Source: Strongylocentrotus droebachiensis (lineage: Eukaryota; Echinodermata; Echinoidea; Camarodonta; Strongylocentrotidae). From it: DNA of 64,000 bases. Positions 45,556 to 57,447 of the stretch are shown piece by piece. Positions within the stretch are counted from its first letter, which is position 1; every line of letters starts with the position of its first letter. The stretch lies in NCBI GenBank assembly GCA_035222895.1, contig JAVYIG010005388.1, positions 1 through 64,000 on the forward strand, given 5' to 3'. Both the position numbers and the translations under genes were made by a program. The notes beneath the pieces are model-generated. The model had not been told where the DNA came from. It worked only from the letters and a program-made list of their open reading frames with translations, and ran no database searches.

Positions 45556-45910
45556 AAAGGAGCTCAAAATTCGCCCCAAAATTGATAGCAAAATCTCACT
45601 TAAAATGTATCGTAATGTGAAAGAGGATGTCATTTGAGACAATTTTCTGCAAAACTTTTCAAAACAAATGTGTTTGAAGTCGAATATTGATGAAAGAATA
45701 CAAAATGCGTATAACAGAAAGCGCAAATTATGTATTATTTTCTTAATATTTGTCTTCGAATACATTTTTTTTTTTTTTTTGGGGGGGGGGTGGAATCTGT
45801 GCAGAAGTGTATCTTAAATGACATCCGCTTTCACATTACGATATAATTTAAGTGAAATTTTGCCATCAAATTTTTGGCAAGTTTGGAGCTCCCAACACTT
45901 TAAAGTGGCT
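45556..45910. mobile_element. TTAA-flanked MITE, family C, second copy
   Basis: TTAA-AAAGGAGCTC at the left and complement TTAA-AGCCACTTTAAAGTGT at the right. Core AAAGAGGATGTCATTTGAGA shared with 17424-17780. An internal T/G homopolymer at about 45765-45790 is absent from the sister. Confidence 0.8.
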
Positions 45911-46763
45911 TTAAAATGACTGGTATGCATTTAATGCATGCTGATGGTATCAACGCGCTGTCTTCTAACAGGATAATCAAGCACTTTTCAAACTCTCGTT
46001 GCATTTTTTATACACCCTGCATAGTAGAGAGCAGAGAAACAAGAAATACCATTTCTTTTCATTTTAAACCCTTTAAAAATACTTTTTATAGGCTATGATT
46101 GGGGGTAATGATATGATTGCAGACCCCTCAGGGAGAGCAGTATTGATACTGATGAGGCGGCACTGGGTAAACCAGACATATTATTATTGTTATTGTCATC
46201 ATGATATCCAAAATTACAAAATTTGATAAAAATAAAAAAAATGGTAGATTTTTTTCTTATCATATATTATTGGTCCAGGGCGACACCTTTAACATATATA
46301 ACGACATGAATGTACATGGCTAAAGGGAAAGTGGAGAAATAAAAAAAAGGGTGATTTACTCAGAAGTACCCAAAATGGATTTAGCTCCTCAAGTTTTGGA
46401 ATGAAACCGATTTAGATTTAGCTCCTTTTGGAATGAAACATGATATTGTACCAACAAATCTTCATACTTCCTGATGAAATTTTAGAATGTGATATAGTGC
46501 ATTTTGTCCCCATGTAGGAAATCATCACTTTAAGAAAAAAAACTAAGTTTTGATAAAATATGGTCTTAGCTCCTTTTGGAATCAAGCTCTTCATAATTAT
46601 GCGAGAGTAAAAAGACCGAGCTTTTAAAGTTTCGCATAATTTCAAAATTCAAATCCTAAAAAAAAAAAAAAAAGGGGGGGGGGGGGAGGTTGAGCTTCTA
46701 CAAGTGCCGCCCGTGTGGCATGGCCCCCTAAATATCCTACCCCCTTCTAAGACACGCCACTGA
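45911..46763. other. 3' flank of the receptor gene; no gene recognised
   Basis: AT-rich, containing repeated TAGCTCCTTTTGGAAT(G/C)AA phrases at about 46410 and 46570 and a poly-A/poly-G run at 46660-46686. It may hold the receptor 3' UTR. Confidence 0.4.
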
Positions 46764-47390
46764 TCAGAACTCAATGACCTGTGGATTAACGGTGTTACAA
46801 CGCTTTCTGCAAGTAGATATCAAGGATCGAAACTCCTTGAGCCTCCACCAGTAAATGATGCTATTAACTATGTAATTGGTAATTATCATCATCTCTTGTG
46901 CATAATAAAGGCAAGCACTGATAGCATCACTTGTATTATCCGAGTAACACCCATAACCTATGGGGTACAGCATAAAGAAGACAGTAGTCCCTAATATTAT
47001 GCAGAATGTCCGCATGACACGTTGGTTTTCCTTCTTGCGCTCTTCCAGCTGGCCGTTACCGTTGGATTCTACCTTAGCAACGGAGCGATAGATGAAGAGG
47101 TAACAGATTGATGTTGTTGCTAGGGAGATCGTGATTAGGCACATAATTACAAAATTATGACTCTCGAAAGTAAATGTGATAATGACTACGCACCCTCCCG
47201 AAACGACCCATGTTACGATACAGGTGATGACACATCGAGTGGTAGTGATGATGTTCTTCACGCCGAAAGGGTCAATCGTGATGGTGATGAGCTGATAAAT
47301 AGCTACCTGTAAGATGCTCAAGTTGGACACGAGTAGAGTCGTGAAGAGCACTTCACCCACTACACCGACGAAATATATGATCGTAAGAAC
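46764..47390 (-). CDS. Receptor exon 2
   Basis: Encodes VLTIIYFVGVVGEVLFTTLL to NPQVIEF and TGA, 208 residues covering TM3-TM7. Acceptor ATATTTATAG. The inverted duplicate at the right end does not include this exon. Confidence 0.8.
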   Translation of the reverse strand, partial: VLTIIYFVGVVGEVLFTTLLVSNLSILQVAIYQLITITIDPFGVKNIITTTRCVITCIVTWVVSGGCVVIITFTFESHNFVIMCLITISLATTSICYLFIYRSVAKVESNGNGQLEERKKENQRVMRTFCIILGTTVFFMLYPIGYGCYSDNTSDAISACLYYAQEMMIITNYIVNSIIYWWRLKEFRSLISTCRKRCNTVNPQVIEF

Positions 47391-48396
47391 CTATAAATAT
47401 AAATTAGAACATTACAAAAAATACGTGTCATCGAATATTGTCTCCAAACACGTAAATAATACATTTCGGGGAAAGATATTTTGTACACTCAGTACAAAGT
47501 TTTCGGCTAGCTTTTGTTGAGATCTTCTTTTACAGAACATAATACTTTGTCATATCCCCATCGTCAACAAAACAATTTTGTACTGATTGTATAACAAAAA
47601 CAATCTAGTATAGTTTGTTTTACCTTTAGTCAAAACGGCAAGACCAACAATGGACCGAACACAAAATGACGTCACCCTGAGGGGCCACGACTTTGTCGGT
47701 TATTGGTTTGGTTGAAATGTGTGTGTGTGACTTGGGTATTATCATAAACTCCAAGAAGAAATGGAAAGTAGTTCTTAAGCTATACAGAGCTCATAAACAC
47801 GGTATACTCATAAGAACAATTACCAAATATAAAGGCAACGTAGGAAGTTAGGAATGATTTTGATGTTGAACCCACAGAATTACCCAGGCATACATTCGAT
47901 GGCAGTGGCATTAATTTGAATTGTCAAAGAAACAGATTGAATATGTACTACGCTTCGAAAAGAAGCACATAAGTTCCTCAAAATACTTCTATATAATTAT
48001 ATACTTTCTGTGTTATGTACTTATTGTATACATTCGTTTCTTGAGTAACGTTGTCTGTTGGATACAGGTCATCACATCACGATAACAGATAAATAAATGT
48101 ACGATTTTAGGACATAGGACAAATAACATAAAAACTACTCCAATTAATATATATATTTTTTTGAAAATTAAGCATACCTCTTTCTTGAATTGAATTGTCT
48201 CGTAGATTGCGAACACAAATACTCCTGCTAAATCAGCGAGAGCGAGGTTGAACGGAAATATATGGTGTTGTTTACGAAACCGTGGATGAAAGAGAATGAT
48301 AAGTAAAGTTGACGTGATCAGTATGAAGGCAATCGCAAGTGCTAATAGTGAAATGATCGACAAAGCAACATGACACACTTCTTTATCTTCCAACAT
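46764..48396 (-). CDS. Rhodopsin-like (class A) G protein-coupled receptor, two exons
   Basis: Exon 1 (48396-48178) and exon 2 (47390-46764) join in phase 0 across GTATGC...TTTATAG to give 281 aa. Exon 1 holds a short N-terminus, TM1 and the TM2 signature NLALADLAG. Exon 2 holds TM3 to TM7: IDPF stands where DRY is expected, TWVVSG in TM4, FFMLYPIGYG in TM6 (family CWxP, only P kept) and NSIIYWW for NPxxY in TM7. It should sit in the plasma membrane and signal through G proteins, ligand unknown. The degenerate motifs and short N-terminus recall the fast-evolving lineage-specific receptor expansions of echinoderms. Exon 1 has an inverted duplicate at 62900-63118. Confidence 0.8.
48178..48396 (-). 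CDS. Receptor exon 1
   Basis: 73 codons: short extracellular end MLEDKEVC, TM1 (about 11-35), HPRFRKQHH loop, TM2 with NLALADLAG. Donor GAG/GTATGC. Confidence 0.8.
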
Positions 48397-48801
48397 GACT
48401 ACTTCTTGTTCTCTAATGCAGCTCGTTGTTGTTCTTGTTGTTGTTGTTAGGTTTGTTGGAGCTATCCACCGATTTCAATAATTTCCGCAAGGCTAACGTG
48501 TGGATCTTAGACGAAGTGCCCGACTATAGAATCGACTCTAAATGACAATGGTGTGGTGTAAAGAAAGCATCAGTATGACAAGACTAAGCAATCAGAAGTG
48601 CTTTCCTTCACACAAAGCACAGTCGAAGTGCACATCCCAATTTGTTCAGATGCTCTCTGAGATGCATCCGTTTCGAGTGTGATGCCAAACTTTATGCTCC
48701 GAGAGAAGAGTATCTTATAATTAATAATGAATTGGATTTAGGAAACAACAACTCGTTGCCATGACTACGATAAACCTGACGATATGAATGTGCCGTGTCA
48801 C

Positions 48802-50045
48802 TAGGGGCGGCGATCCCGGGAGGACGGGGGGGGGGGAGGACACGTCCCCCCTGAAATTTGAAAAAAGTGCATAAAGAACAATGTATAGCAAATACTGACT
48901 AAAGACTGCAACACACTTTTATGCTATGGAGGGCCCAAGAGTGCAGCGTTTAGACAAATAAAAATGCAAAAATCTTCTAGCTAGGTCGCTACGCCCCCTC
49001 GCATAATATCCTTTAGAATGTACAAGTAAATATTGTAAAAAATCCGTATTCCGTTGGTATCACCGTGACCCACTAGCATACTCATGGGGGGGGGGGGCAT
49101 TTGCCTCCCCCAAATAAAACTCAAACTTGTTTTTATTTCTAATTCGATACCCGTGATGTACAAATATTGCTGAAATTACTTGATTTTTCGTGATGTTTCC
49201 TCACTTTTGTGTAATTATACGTTTTTTTTGCGTTAGTTGGACAATGAAAAATCCCCAAATTTACAGTCAGGCAAAACATATGCTTATTAAGAAGCCTACA
49301 TGTCAGGGTCAACGGAACGGCATGGCTCGGGGGCTCGAGCCCCCCTTTTTTGAAAAAGTATGTCAAAGATAAATAGAAAGAAAGAAATAAAGAAGGAATA
49401 GTGGCCTGACAGTCACAAATAAGGAATCAAAGTATGCTCATCCGACCTTAATTAAAGGCCTACAACATCTGAGCTTGCGGAGGCCATGTCTCCAGACCCC
49501 TCCAGGGCCAAATGACGGGCCCCAGGATGCTCATCTGACCGTAATTTAATTCCTAAACCCTTGAAATATTAGGAGCTCCATCCCCTGGACCCCACGCCAA
49601 TTATTGTCCTTCCAGTGTCACAAATAAGGTATCAAAATATGTTCATCTGACTGTAAATAACTGCCCGAAACCCCCAGATGCTGGGGGCTCAGGGTGGGCC
49701 CCTGAATGCTCATCTGAACGTTATTAAATGCCTTAAACCCCTGAGCTTCCGGGGGCTCCGCCCTTGACCCCCTCCGCCGGGGCTTTTCCCCTAGAGCCCA
49801 CGCCAATTTACGCTACATTCTACCTGATCGTAAATACTTAGCCCCCCCCCCCCGCAGTTTGAAAAAACGTTCCGCGGGGCCTGCATGTAACGCGTAAGAA
49901 TGGTGGTGACGCGGATTTTTATGTGTGCCCCCCCTTCAAAAAAAGGGAGAAGTTTTTGCTCATTACGTCACTGGTGATACCAACGGACTACAAATTTTTC
50001 CTCGCATTTCGTCCCCCCGGTCATTAAAAGAAATCACCGCCCCTG
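48802..50045. mobile_element. 1244-bp hAT-like insertion in the left arm
   Basis: TAGGGGCGGCGATCCC ... ATCACCGCCCCTG, flanked by CGTGTCAC at 48794-48801 and 50046-50053. The right arm of the inverted duplication has one uninterrupted copy of this site near 62275. The interior holds a nested block bounded by CCGTTGGTATCACC at about 49053 and its complement at 49975, and within it a minus-strand copy of the GC-rich dispersed repeat (49320-49870). Confidence 0.85.
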
Positions 50046-50400
50046 CGTGTCACTCAATGAGTGCATGTAACTAGTGGCGTATAGCCAGGCTCCAATAACT
50101 GAGTGGGCCGCTGCTATCAAAGCGTGAAGAAATGGAGTTATTAGATGAGTAGAACGCAAATTAATGAACATATCCATCTGGAGACGGATGTGTGAGAGGA
50201 TACATATATATCTTCTCTTCCGTCTCCTCATTTCACTTTAACCCTTTTTGTTTCTCTTCGTTTCCCTTTACTTCACCTTTGGTTTATGTCAATTGCCTAT
50301 TGCCAATTTAATACGTTGATACAAAATTAGCTGAATAATTAAAACAGTTACAGAGGACCTCCATTTGTTATAATGGGCACTTAACAGATTGCTCCGGTTG

Positions 50401-50796
50401 TATCATTTTCGCTCGTTGGACCAAAGCCAGCACGGTAGCTAGTTCGACGTCACTACCAAACTAGCCAATCAGCAAACTAGTTTTATTTCTGTATGGAAAT
50501 GCAGCCATTGTTATCTTGGCATGCATTCCTGTCATCAGAATAGGGTAAAATACGTCTTACATGATTCAAGGGGTCTATTTTGCAGGGAAATTGTCAATTT
50601 CGTAGAATGTTCCACTATCTTACAGGGTGTGCCATTGGGTATAAGTGAACCGGGTGTGCGGGAAATGCTGTGTTGGGGAGGGGAAGTGAGAGTGTTCGTG
50701 TGTATTTGTATTTTCCTGCGGTACAACGTATAGTAGGAAAATGTTGTATATGCGGATCCGTTTAATGAGGAGTGGCGAGACGCCACGATCCCGCAA
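50401..50796. other. No gene recognised
   Basis: Inner flank of the left arm. Nothing recognisable was seen. Confidence 0.4.
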
Positions 50797-51435
50797 AGGC
50801 CCGGTCACACAGCCTTTCGCGTCTGTATCGCGGGTAAAATTTCGCGATTTTTTTTTGCCCGCGGTTGCCCGTGGTGGAAAATGTGCAAAATTGGCTTACC
50901 CGCGGTTTACCCGTGGTATGCCCGCGGAACAGACGCCGGCGACTGTTCCGCGTCCTTATCGCGGGTGAAGCGCGGCGGTACCGCGGCCTACCACGCTTAC
51001 ACGCGGTACACACGCTAATGCACGTGATAACAACGCGGTACAGACGCGGAACAAACGTGCTATGACCGTGCTCCACCCGCGATTACCCGCTAAAATTTCG
51101 CGTCCAATTCCGCGTGTAACCACGTCTTAACCGCGGCCGTAGCACGTCCTAGCACGTTCGTTCCGCGTCTGTACCGCGTCTTTACCGCGTGTGTACCACG
51201 TGTACCACGTGTACCGCCCGCGATTACCCGCGGTCTAAATTTTTGGGCAGCCCACAACTTTTTCGCGCGGCCAACCGCGTGTGAATTTCTTACCGCGTGT
51301 AACGACGGGTAAAGTACGGCTGTATCGCGTCTTTATCGCGACCTCAAAGCGTCCAACAGCGTCTGCTTCACGGGCAGAAATTTTTGGCCGTGATTCGGCC
51401 GCGATACGCCCGTGGAGGGCTGTGTGACCGGGCCT
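50797..51435. mobile_element. CpG-rich 639-bp inverted-repeat element
   Basis: AGGCCCGGTCACACAG at the left and CTGTGTGACCGGGCCT at the right, with CAA on both sides as a possible 3-bp duplication. The interior is packed with degenerate CGCGT, TACCGCGT and CCCGCGGT units and many CpGs. No transposase. Confidence 0.75.
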
Positions 51436-52153
51436 CAAGGCGGGATGGTTTGAATAACTTAGGTAGGTGAAAGTTATTGTATTGAGAGGGAAAGGAATAT
51501 TCAGAAAGGCATAATAAGAAAGGGAAATGGGTGTGGTTGTGGTTGCCATTCTAGCTTTGTCGGACACTAGATACACGACACAAATTTTAATAATGAAAGT
51601 CCCCTCGCTGCCGTATAAATAAAAATACGTGTCCGGGCGTGGGGCAAAAAGGCAAAGCCCCATGCAGGTTACGGATCAAAGCAGATCAAATTTAATATTT
51701 TGCAATGTTCTATACAACGTCAGTATATACCTAGGTGTAAATGTTGACGATTGAGATTGAAATTATGCAATGTTAAGAATATTTACATTTGATATTTTTA
51801 AAATCAAGAATAAGCTTAAAAACTGAAATCATTTTGATGTTAAAAATTAAATAATAAGATTGTCCAAGATTGTTCAAGAAGATACAATTCGAATAAAAGC
51901 TGGCTTGGTCGGTCTGGCAGGCTTTATCCCATAAAGTTTGATATTGATGTAATCTGTGAGTCAATTTATGAGTAATGAAGGATGAGAATATACGGTAATT
52001 GTATGTGTGTCAGATGGCTAATCAGAAATCTACAAAGACGGGTAAACTGTCTATATCACAGTCCACAGATAAATATGTGCCTTCAACGTATATAGCAGAC
52101 GGCAATTGGCGGAGCAGACGACACTTGATAGTGATTTTGTATGTGAGATTGCC
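51436..52153. other. No gene recognised
   Basis: AT-rich. Nothing recognisable was seen. Confidence 0.4.
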
Positions 52154-52430
52154 GGAGTGTTGGCTCAGTCAGTAGAGCGTCCGCCTCACAACCGGGAGGT
52201 CGTGGGTTCGAACCCCGGCCGCGTCATACCAAAAGACGTTAAAAGATGGGAGTTGTTGCTAACCCTTGTTTGGCGTTCAACAATAAGGGATAGAGCAACG
52301 TCGATCTGGCGCTGCTCAGTGGCTGCCGGGCTCACGATGAATTGGGCAAAAGGAATTTCCGTTTCGGTTTAATAAAATTTGGAGTGGACTATTAGGCTAT
52401 TATTATTATTATTATTATTATTAAATATAA
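52154..52430 (+). mobile_element. tRNA-Val-derived SINE, family S3
   Basis: Head GTTGGCTCAGTCAGTAGAGC, loop CTCACAA (CAC anticodon, as Val), then GTCGTGGGTTCGAACCCCGG. Body with CATACCAAAAGACGTTAAAA and GGAGTGGACTATTAGG, then an (ATT)n tail. Sister of 27196-27472. The head is well preserved, so the copy looks fairly young. Confidence 0.88.
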
Positions 52431-53179
52431 ACTACAAGAACCTTTTCCATATCTTTAAACTTTCATTGATATCTGATAATTAAACAGTTAGTAAAATAAA
52501 CCTACCAAACTACATAATACAATGAAATACTTGACTGAAAGTATGGGAGTTTAATGTGGTGCACAATTGCACCCCTCTGTAAAAAATCGAATAGTCCATG
52601 GTGTGTCATGAATATTCATGTTTTTGCTTACCTCGGCAAAATGTTTACTTATACTAAATGGAAAAATTACGGTGGGTGTTTGCTGAAGTGGACATAATGA
52701 ACCAAGCAGAACTAGTTGATCTTCCCAAAGCACCTCGACCATAAATATCTGGAGAAGGTATAGTTGCCAGGATAGTGGTTGACGGACGTAAACAAAATAG
52801 TTATACGTATGTCAGGTCAACGAAGATTTCGTGAATATCTACTAGTTGTTACAAAAATTACATTATGACGCATATCATTTAAACACAGTGATAAGATCCA
52901 TTAATTTCCTTCTTGTGATAAATATTTATGTTCATTTTATTGATTAAAACAAAATTTAAAAAAATATAATTTTGCATTTTGATGTTTAAAATCGTGCACT
53001 TTGGTGCATATTTATGGTTCAGTTTATCCAGGTCGGACTTGAAAATGTCTTCATGATTTAGAAAAGATAGGGGTTTTGCTCTATCAAATATAAGTTGTAG
53101 ATATTTCAACAGAACATAATCATTCGATTGAACATGCTCGATCCAATACAATTAAATTCATTTATATTGTATTGATTAT
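52431..53179. other. No gene recognised
   Basis: AT-rich. Part of 52940-53100 resembles 59870-60000 (TTCATGATTTAGAAAA), perhaps a retroposon 3' UTR. Confidence 0.4.
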
Positions 53180-53492
53180 AATCACAAAGAATGTAGAAGG
53201 GCAACATGGACATCCCCATGTGGACATTACAGAAACCAGATAGACTTCATTATTACTAAATTAGAAAATATAAAGACGTTCCAGAACTGCAGATCGCACT
53301 GCTCAGCTGACATTGGGTCGGACCACAATTTAGTACTGGCTAATTTGAAGTTCTTACCCACAAAGACCAAGCGAATGAAGAGCCTCTCGAAAAGCTATGA
53401 TGTGGGCAAATTTAATGACTCTAACATTGTAGAAGCATTCAAAGTCAGGATTGGAGGTGCCTTTTAACCATGCACTACTTCAGCTCCCGGAC
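53180..53492 (+). mobile_element. RTE-like LINE, left part (endonuclease C-terminus)
   Basis: The frame reads RRATWTSPCGHYRNQIDFII, then DIGSDHNLVLANLKF, the C-terminal motifs of an APE-type endonuclease, followed by a linker with one frameshift near 53467. It stops at the 9-bp target CTCCCGGAC (53484-53492) and continues at 57829. Confidence 0.8.
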
Positions 53493-54109
53493 GCGACTTT
53501 GCGTTTTACACCCTGGCCTGGACCTTTTCCCAATAAATTTCAAGGAACCGACTGGGAAAAGTCTATCCATGACAAGATATTGCGCGCGCACGTAGCTCTT
53601 CTGCAATGCTCAACGTACGTCATACGCGGTACATGTACTTTTGTATCGAGACGTACGAGTGAGAGAAAAACAACGAATAACAACAGAAGGAAATAGAGAA
53701 AAACAATAAATAATTAAAGAACAGAGAGGAAACAAAGAATGTCATAAGCAGAGAGAGAAAATAAAAACTAACTTGAAAGAAAGAGAGAAATTAGAGAAGG
53801 AATTAATCAAAGTAAGGAAAGAGAGAAACCAAATAATATTATGGTTTTTGTGGTTTAATTCCGCCTTCTTCAGGGTTTCAATTTTTGACGTGTAGCCTAC
53901 TTTCAAACCATTTGCTGATTCGGACCCCCCCCCCCTAACACACGTGTACACATATCGACACATACACAGACTACACTCGACATAATATGTGTAATGGTAA
54001 TGTAATACATAAACTGTGATTTAAATATTGCACTCGTACCATTTTCTATTATTGTGGGATCACGTCTTTCATTTTTTAAATTCATGTCATTTGTTTCTAA
54101 GACCTAATT

Positions 54110-54595
54110 TCTCTAATTCTCTTGACCCCTCTCCCTTCATATTTGTTTTCTAAGACCTCCCCCCCCCTCATCTCTCTTCATATTTGTTTTCTAAGACCCA
54201 TTTCTCCCCCGCCCCCCCCATCTCTATTCATATTTGTTTTCTAAGACCTCTCTCTCTCGACCCACTCTCTCTCTCGTATGTATTTCTCAGACCCCTCTTT
54301 CTTTCTCTCTCATTAACCCCCTCTTCATATTTGTTTCTAAGGCCTCTCTCTCTCTCTTCATATTTGTTTCTAAGACCCCCCCTCTCTTTCTCATTTCTTG
54401 ATATTTGTTTCTAAGACCTCTCTCTCTCTAGCTCTCAATTCATGATATTTGTTTCTAAGACCCCCTCTCTTTCTCACTTCTTGAATTCATATTTGTTTCT
54501 AAGACCTCTGTCTCTCTCTCCCTTTCTCTCTTTCTCATTTTAAATTCATGATATTTGTTTATAAGACCTCTCTTTCTCTCTTTTTCCATTCATCA
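54110..54595. repeat. CT-rich minisatellite, about ten units
   Basis: Units of 40-60 bases, each with TTCATATTTGTTTCTAAGAC followed by a variable (TC)n or C run. Confidence 0.85.
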
Positions 54596-54599
54596 CTTT

Positions 54600-57447
54600 G
54601 TTTGTTTGTTTGTTTGATTGATTTTATTTCTGCGTTCAAAAATATACAAATTCAAAGTCAAAGTACAAAATTTCGAACAATAACAAATACAATGAATACA
54701 ATGTTTACAAAAGTAATTAAATGAAAAATCATGTACAATTATATCATTCGATAAACATGTACGAAGCATACAATAACATAAGAAATATAAAATATTTTCA
54801 ATAAATTAGAGAGGTAATTTGGAACGCAGGAGACCACCATCGTGAGCGGTTAGGCTGGAAATGGATGGCGGCCTCGTAAAAGAATTGGCGACATAACTCT
54901 CTTCGAAAAAACTGAGTGACCAAGAGGGTGCGGTGCAAGTGCAGGTGCAGTGAGCAGTTGCATGATAAAGAATAATTAAGTCACGGTTTTGTTATACTAA
55001 TTTAAAGAGAGGGGAGCATATGATTGTATTATTTGTCGTTTAAGTGTAGCTTTTAAGGAGTAGATGGTTGAACAAGACTTTATGTTGTCGGGTAAATCAT
55101 TCCAAATGTCCGGGCCAGAATGTCTAACAGATTTGTGTGTTATTGATAATTTGGGGTTTGTAAGATGGAAGTTTCCAGATATGCGAGTAGAGTATGAATG
55201 AACGGAATTATTAAACCTAAACATGTTATCAAAGGATGGTGGAAGCAGATTATTAATGTACTTAAACATAATAACTGCTACTTGAGTAGTGTTCAGATCG
55301 AAATTTTTTAGTGTTTTAAGTTTATAGAATAAAGGATCAGTGTGAGCTAAGAAATGCGAACCTGTACAAATACGTATGGCTTTCTTTTGCAGTTTGAAAA
55401 TAGAATTAATTTTTGTCGAACCACAATTTGCCCATACACTATTACAATATGTTATATACGGGAGAACTAGCGAATTATATAGTAGGAATAAGGTTGCATG
55501 GGGTAGAAGAAACTTTAACTTCGAGATTATTCCAATACTTTTGGAAATGCACATTGTAACTTGGTGTAAATGATCATTCCAAGTCAAGGCTTCATCTATA
55601 AGGACACCCAAAAACTTGGAATTAGTTTTCTTCTCTAGTAGCATACCATCGATTTTAATATATATAGGTGTTTCTGTATTATGAGAATGATGTTTAAAAT
55701 ACATGAAATGAGTCTTTTTTGTATTAAGTGAAAGTTTATTGGATTTAAACCAATCGGATACTTTGTTAATTTCATAATTCAAAGTATTGTTTAACATATT
55801 AAGATCTTTATGGGAATAAAAGATATTTGTATCATCGGCAAATAAGATAAAAGAAAGAAGGGGGGATGTATTGATAATATCATTTACATAAAGAAGAAAT
55901 AACAGTGGACCTAAGATGGAGCCTTGAGGAACACTGCATTGAATTAAAAGAGGATCAGAATCATAACTATTAAATGTAACATATTGTCTTCTGTTTGTTA
56001 AATAATCTTTAAACCATAAGAGTGGCTGACCCCGAATTCCATAATGATTGAGTTTGGAGAGTAGAATAGCGTGATTGAGCGTATCAAATGCTTTACTCAA
56101 GTCACAGAATATACCTATAACATGCTCTTTGTTAGCTATGGCACTTGTAATTTTGTCATAAATTTGAACTAATGCTAAGTCAGTTGAGTAATTTTTTCTG
56201 AAGCCATATTGATTTGAATTGAGTATTTTGTGTTTAGTGATAAATTTGTGTAGCCTATTATGAACGATCTTTTCTAAGACTTTGGATATACTTGGAAGTA
56301 GGGAAATTGGACGATAGTTACTTATTTCGTGAGGATCATCTTTTTTGAGAATGGGGTTGACTTTAGCTAGTTTTAATAGATCAGGGAAAACACCTTGCGA
56401 TAACGAGTGATTAAATATGTGAGTTAAAGGCTTTGCAAGTGGATACATTATTTCTTTTAGGAGAGACATACTTATTTTATCAAAACCGTGCGATTTTGAG
56501 TTGTTAAGAGATTGGGTAATGTTAATAATTTCGCTAGGATTTGTCGGATTTAAAAAGAGAGACTCTTGGTTTTGTATGGAAAGATAGTCTTTAAAGTGAG
56601 CGTGAGTTCTATTAATTTTGCTGGCGAGTTCAGGGCCGATATTCGTAAAAAATGAGTTAAATGAATTTGCATGAAGACTAGGATCATGTATTTTAGTGCC
56701 ATTTAATGTGATATTATCCGTGGGTGGGGGATTCGTTTTTTTCCCATTACCTCTTTGATAATTTTCCAAGTTGCAGTTGTGTTTGAACTGGCCTTTTTTA
56801 TTTTATTAGAAAAATGCAATCTACGGGATGTACGAATAAGTTTTGTTAATTTGTTTCGATAAATTTTATATGTGTTTAGGTTAGTGTCAGTTGGATTGTG
56901 TAAATGTGATTTGTAGAGGCGATTGCGTGTTTGTATTGATTTCAATAAACCTTTCGTTATCCAAGGATTCCTGGGTTTATTTCGCTTATTACTCATTTTG
57001 CCTAAAGGAATATTCTTTTCATAATAATATTGCAATTTGTTACTAAAATGTTTATATGCAGTATTGACATCATTTACACTATATACCTCAGCCCATCCCT
57101 CGAAAAATAAATCCTGTTTCAGCAATTCTATATTACGTTTGGATTCTTTGCGATATATAAGCTCATCAAATGATTTACGGCCAGATAGTTTGCATTCACA
57201 AGTTAAAAATATGGGTAGGTGATCCGACACTTCAGAACACAATATTCCACCGATGGTTTTGTTGTTATGTACGTTTGAAAAAATATTGTCAATCTGAGTT
57301 GATGAATGTGGATTTATTCTGGTGGGTTTATTAATAATCGAAAAAAAGCCGTATGAATGCATCAACTGCATACAATTGGTTGAGTTACTGTTATCAGATG
57401 AGGGTGAGAAGTTGATGTTAAAGTCACCAAGGATACACTTTGTCTAG
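54600..57447 (-). mobile_element. CR1/L2-like LINE, nearly complete RT ORF, 5'-truncated
   Basis: The minus strand begins in the endonuclease at ILGDFNINFS (about 57430), continues through STQIDNIFSN and SDHLPIFL, then the RT: KVNPILKKDDP, NYRPISLLPSISKVLEK, YGFRKNYSTDLAL, GIFCDLSKAFDTLNH, PQGSILGPLLFLLYVNDI, FADDTN, and the tail DIWNDLPDNIKSC. The RT frame (56769-54997) is intact. It is joined to the endonuclease frame (to 56703) by a single shift in an A7 run at 56736-56742. The 3' UTR ends in GATT/GTTT repeats near 54600. It is nested in the 4.3-kb DNA element. Few defects imply a recent insertion. Confidence 0.9.

Larger units (their letters stand above)
47771..50400 (-). repeat. Left arm of an inverted duplication (receptor exon 1 and flanks)
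   Basis: Pairs in inverted orientation with 61640-63540. Matches start in the receptor intron (CTATACAGAGCTCATAAACA), pass through exon 1 and its 5' flank, and end near 50345-50380 (GAGGACCTCCATTTGTTATAATGGGCAC). It contains the 1244-bp insert at 48802-50045. Confidence 0.85.

Noticed and set aside
50741-51663. Arg-rich open frames on both strands
   Set aside because: Explained by CGCG-rich composition of the inverted-repeat element, and open in several frames at once.
52154-52230. A genuine tRNA-Val gene
   Set aside because: The head is tRNA-like, but it is followed by a SINE body and ATT tail, and a second copy with the same body exists at 27.2-27.5 kb.
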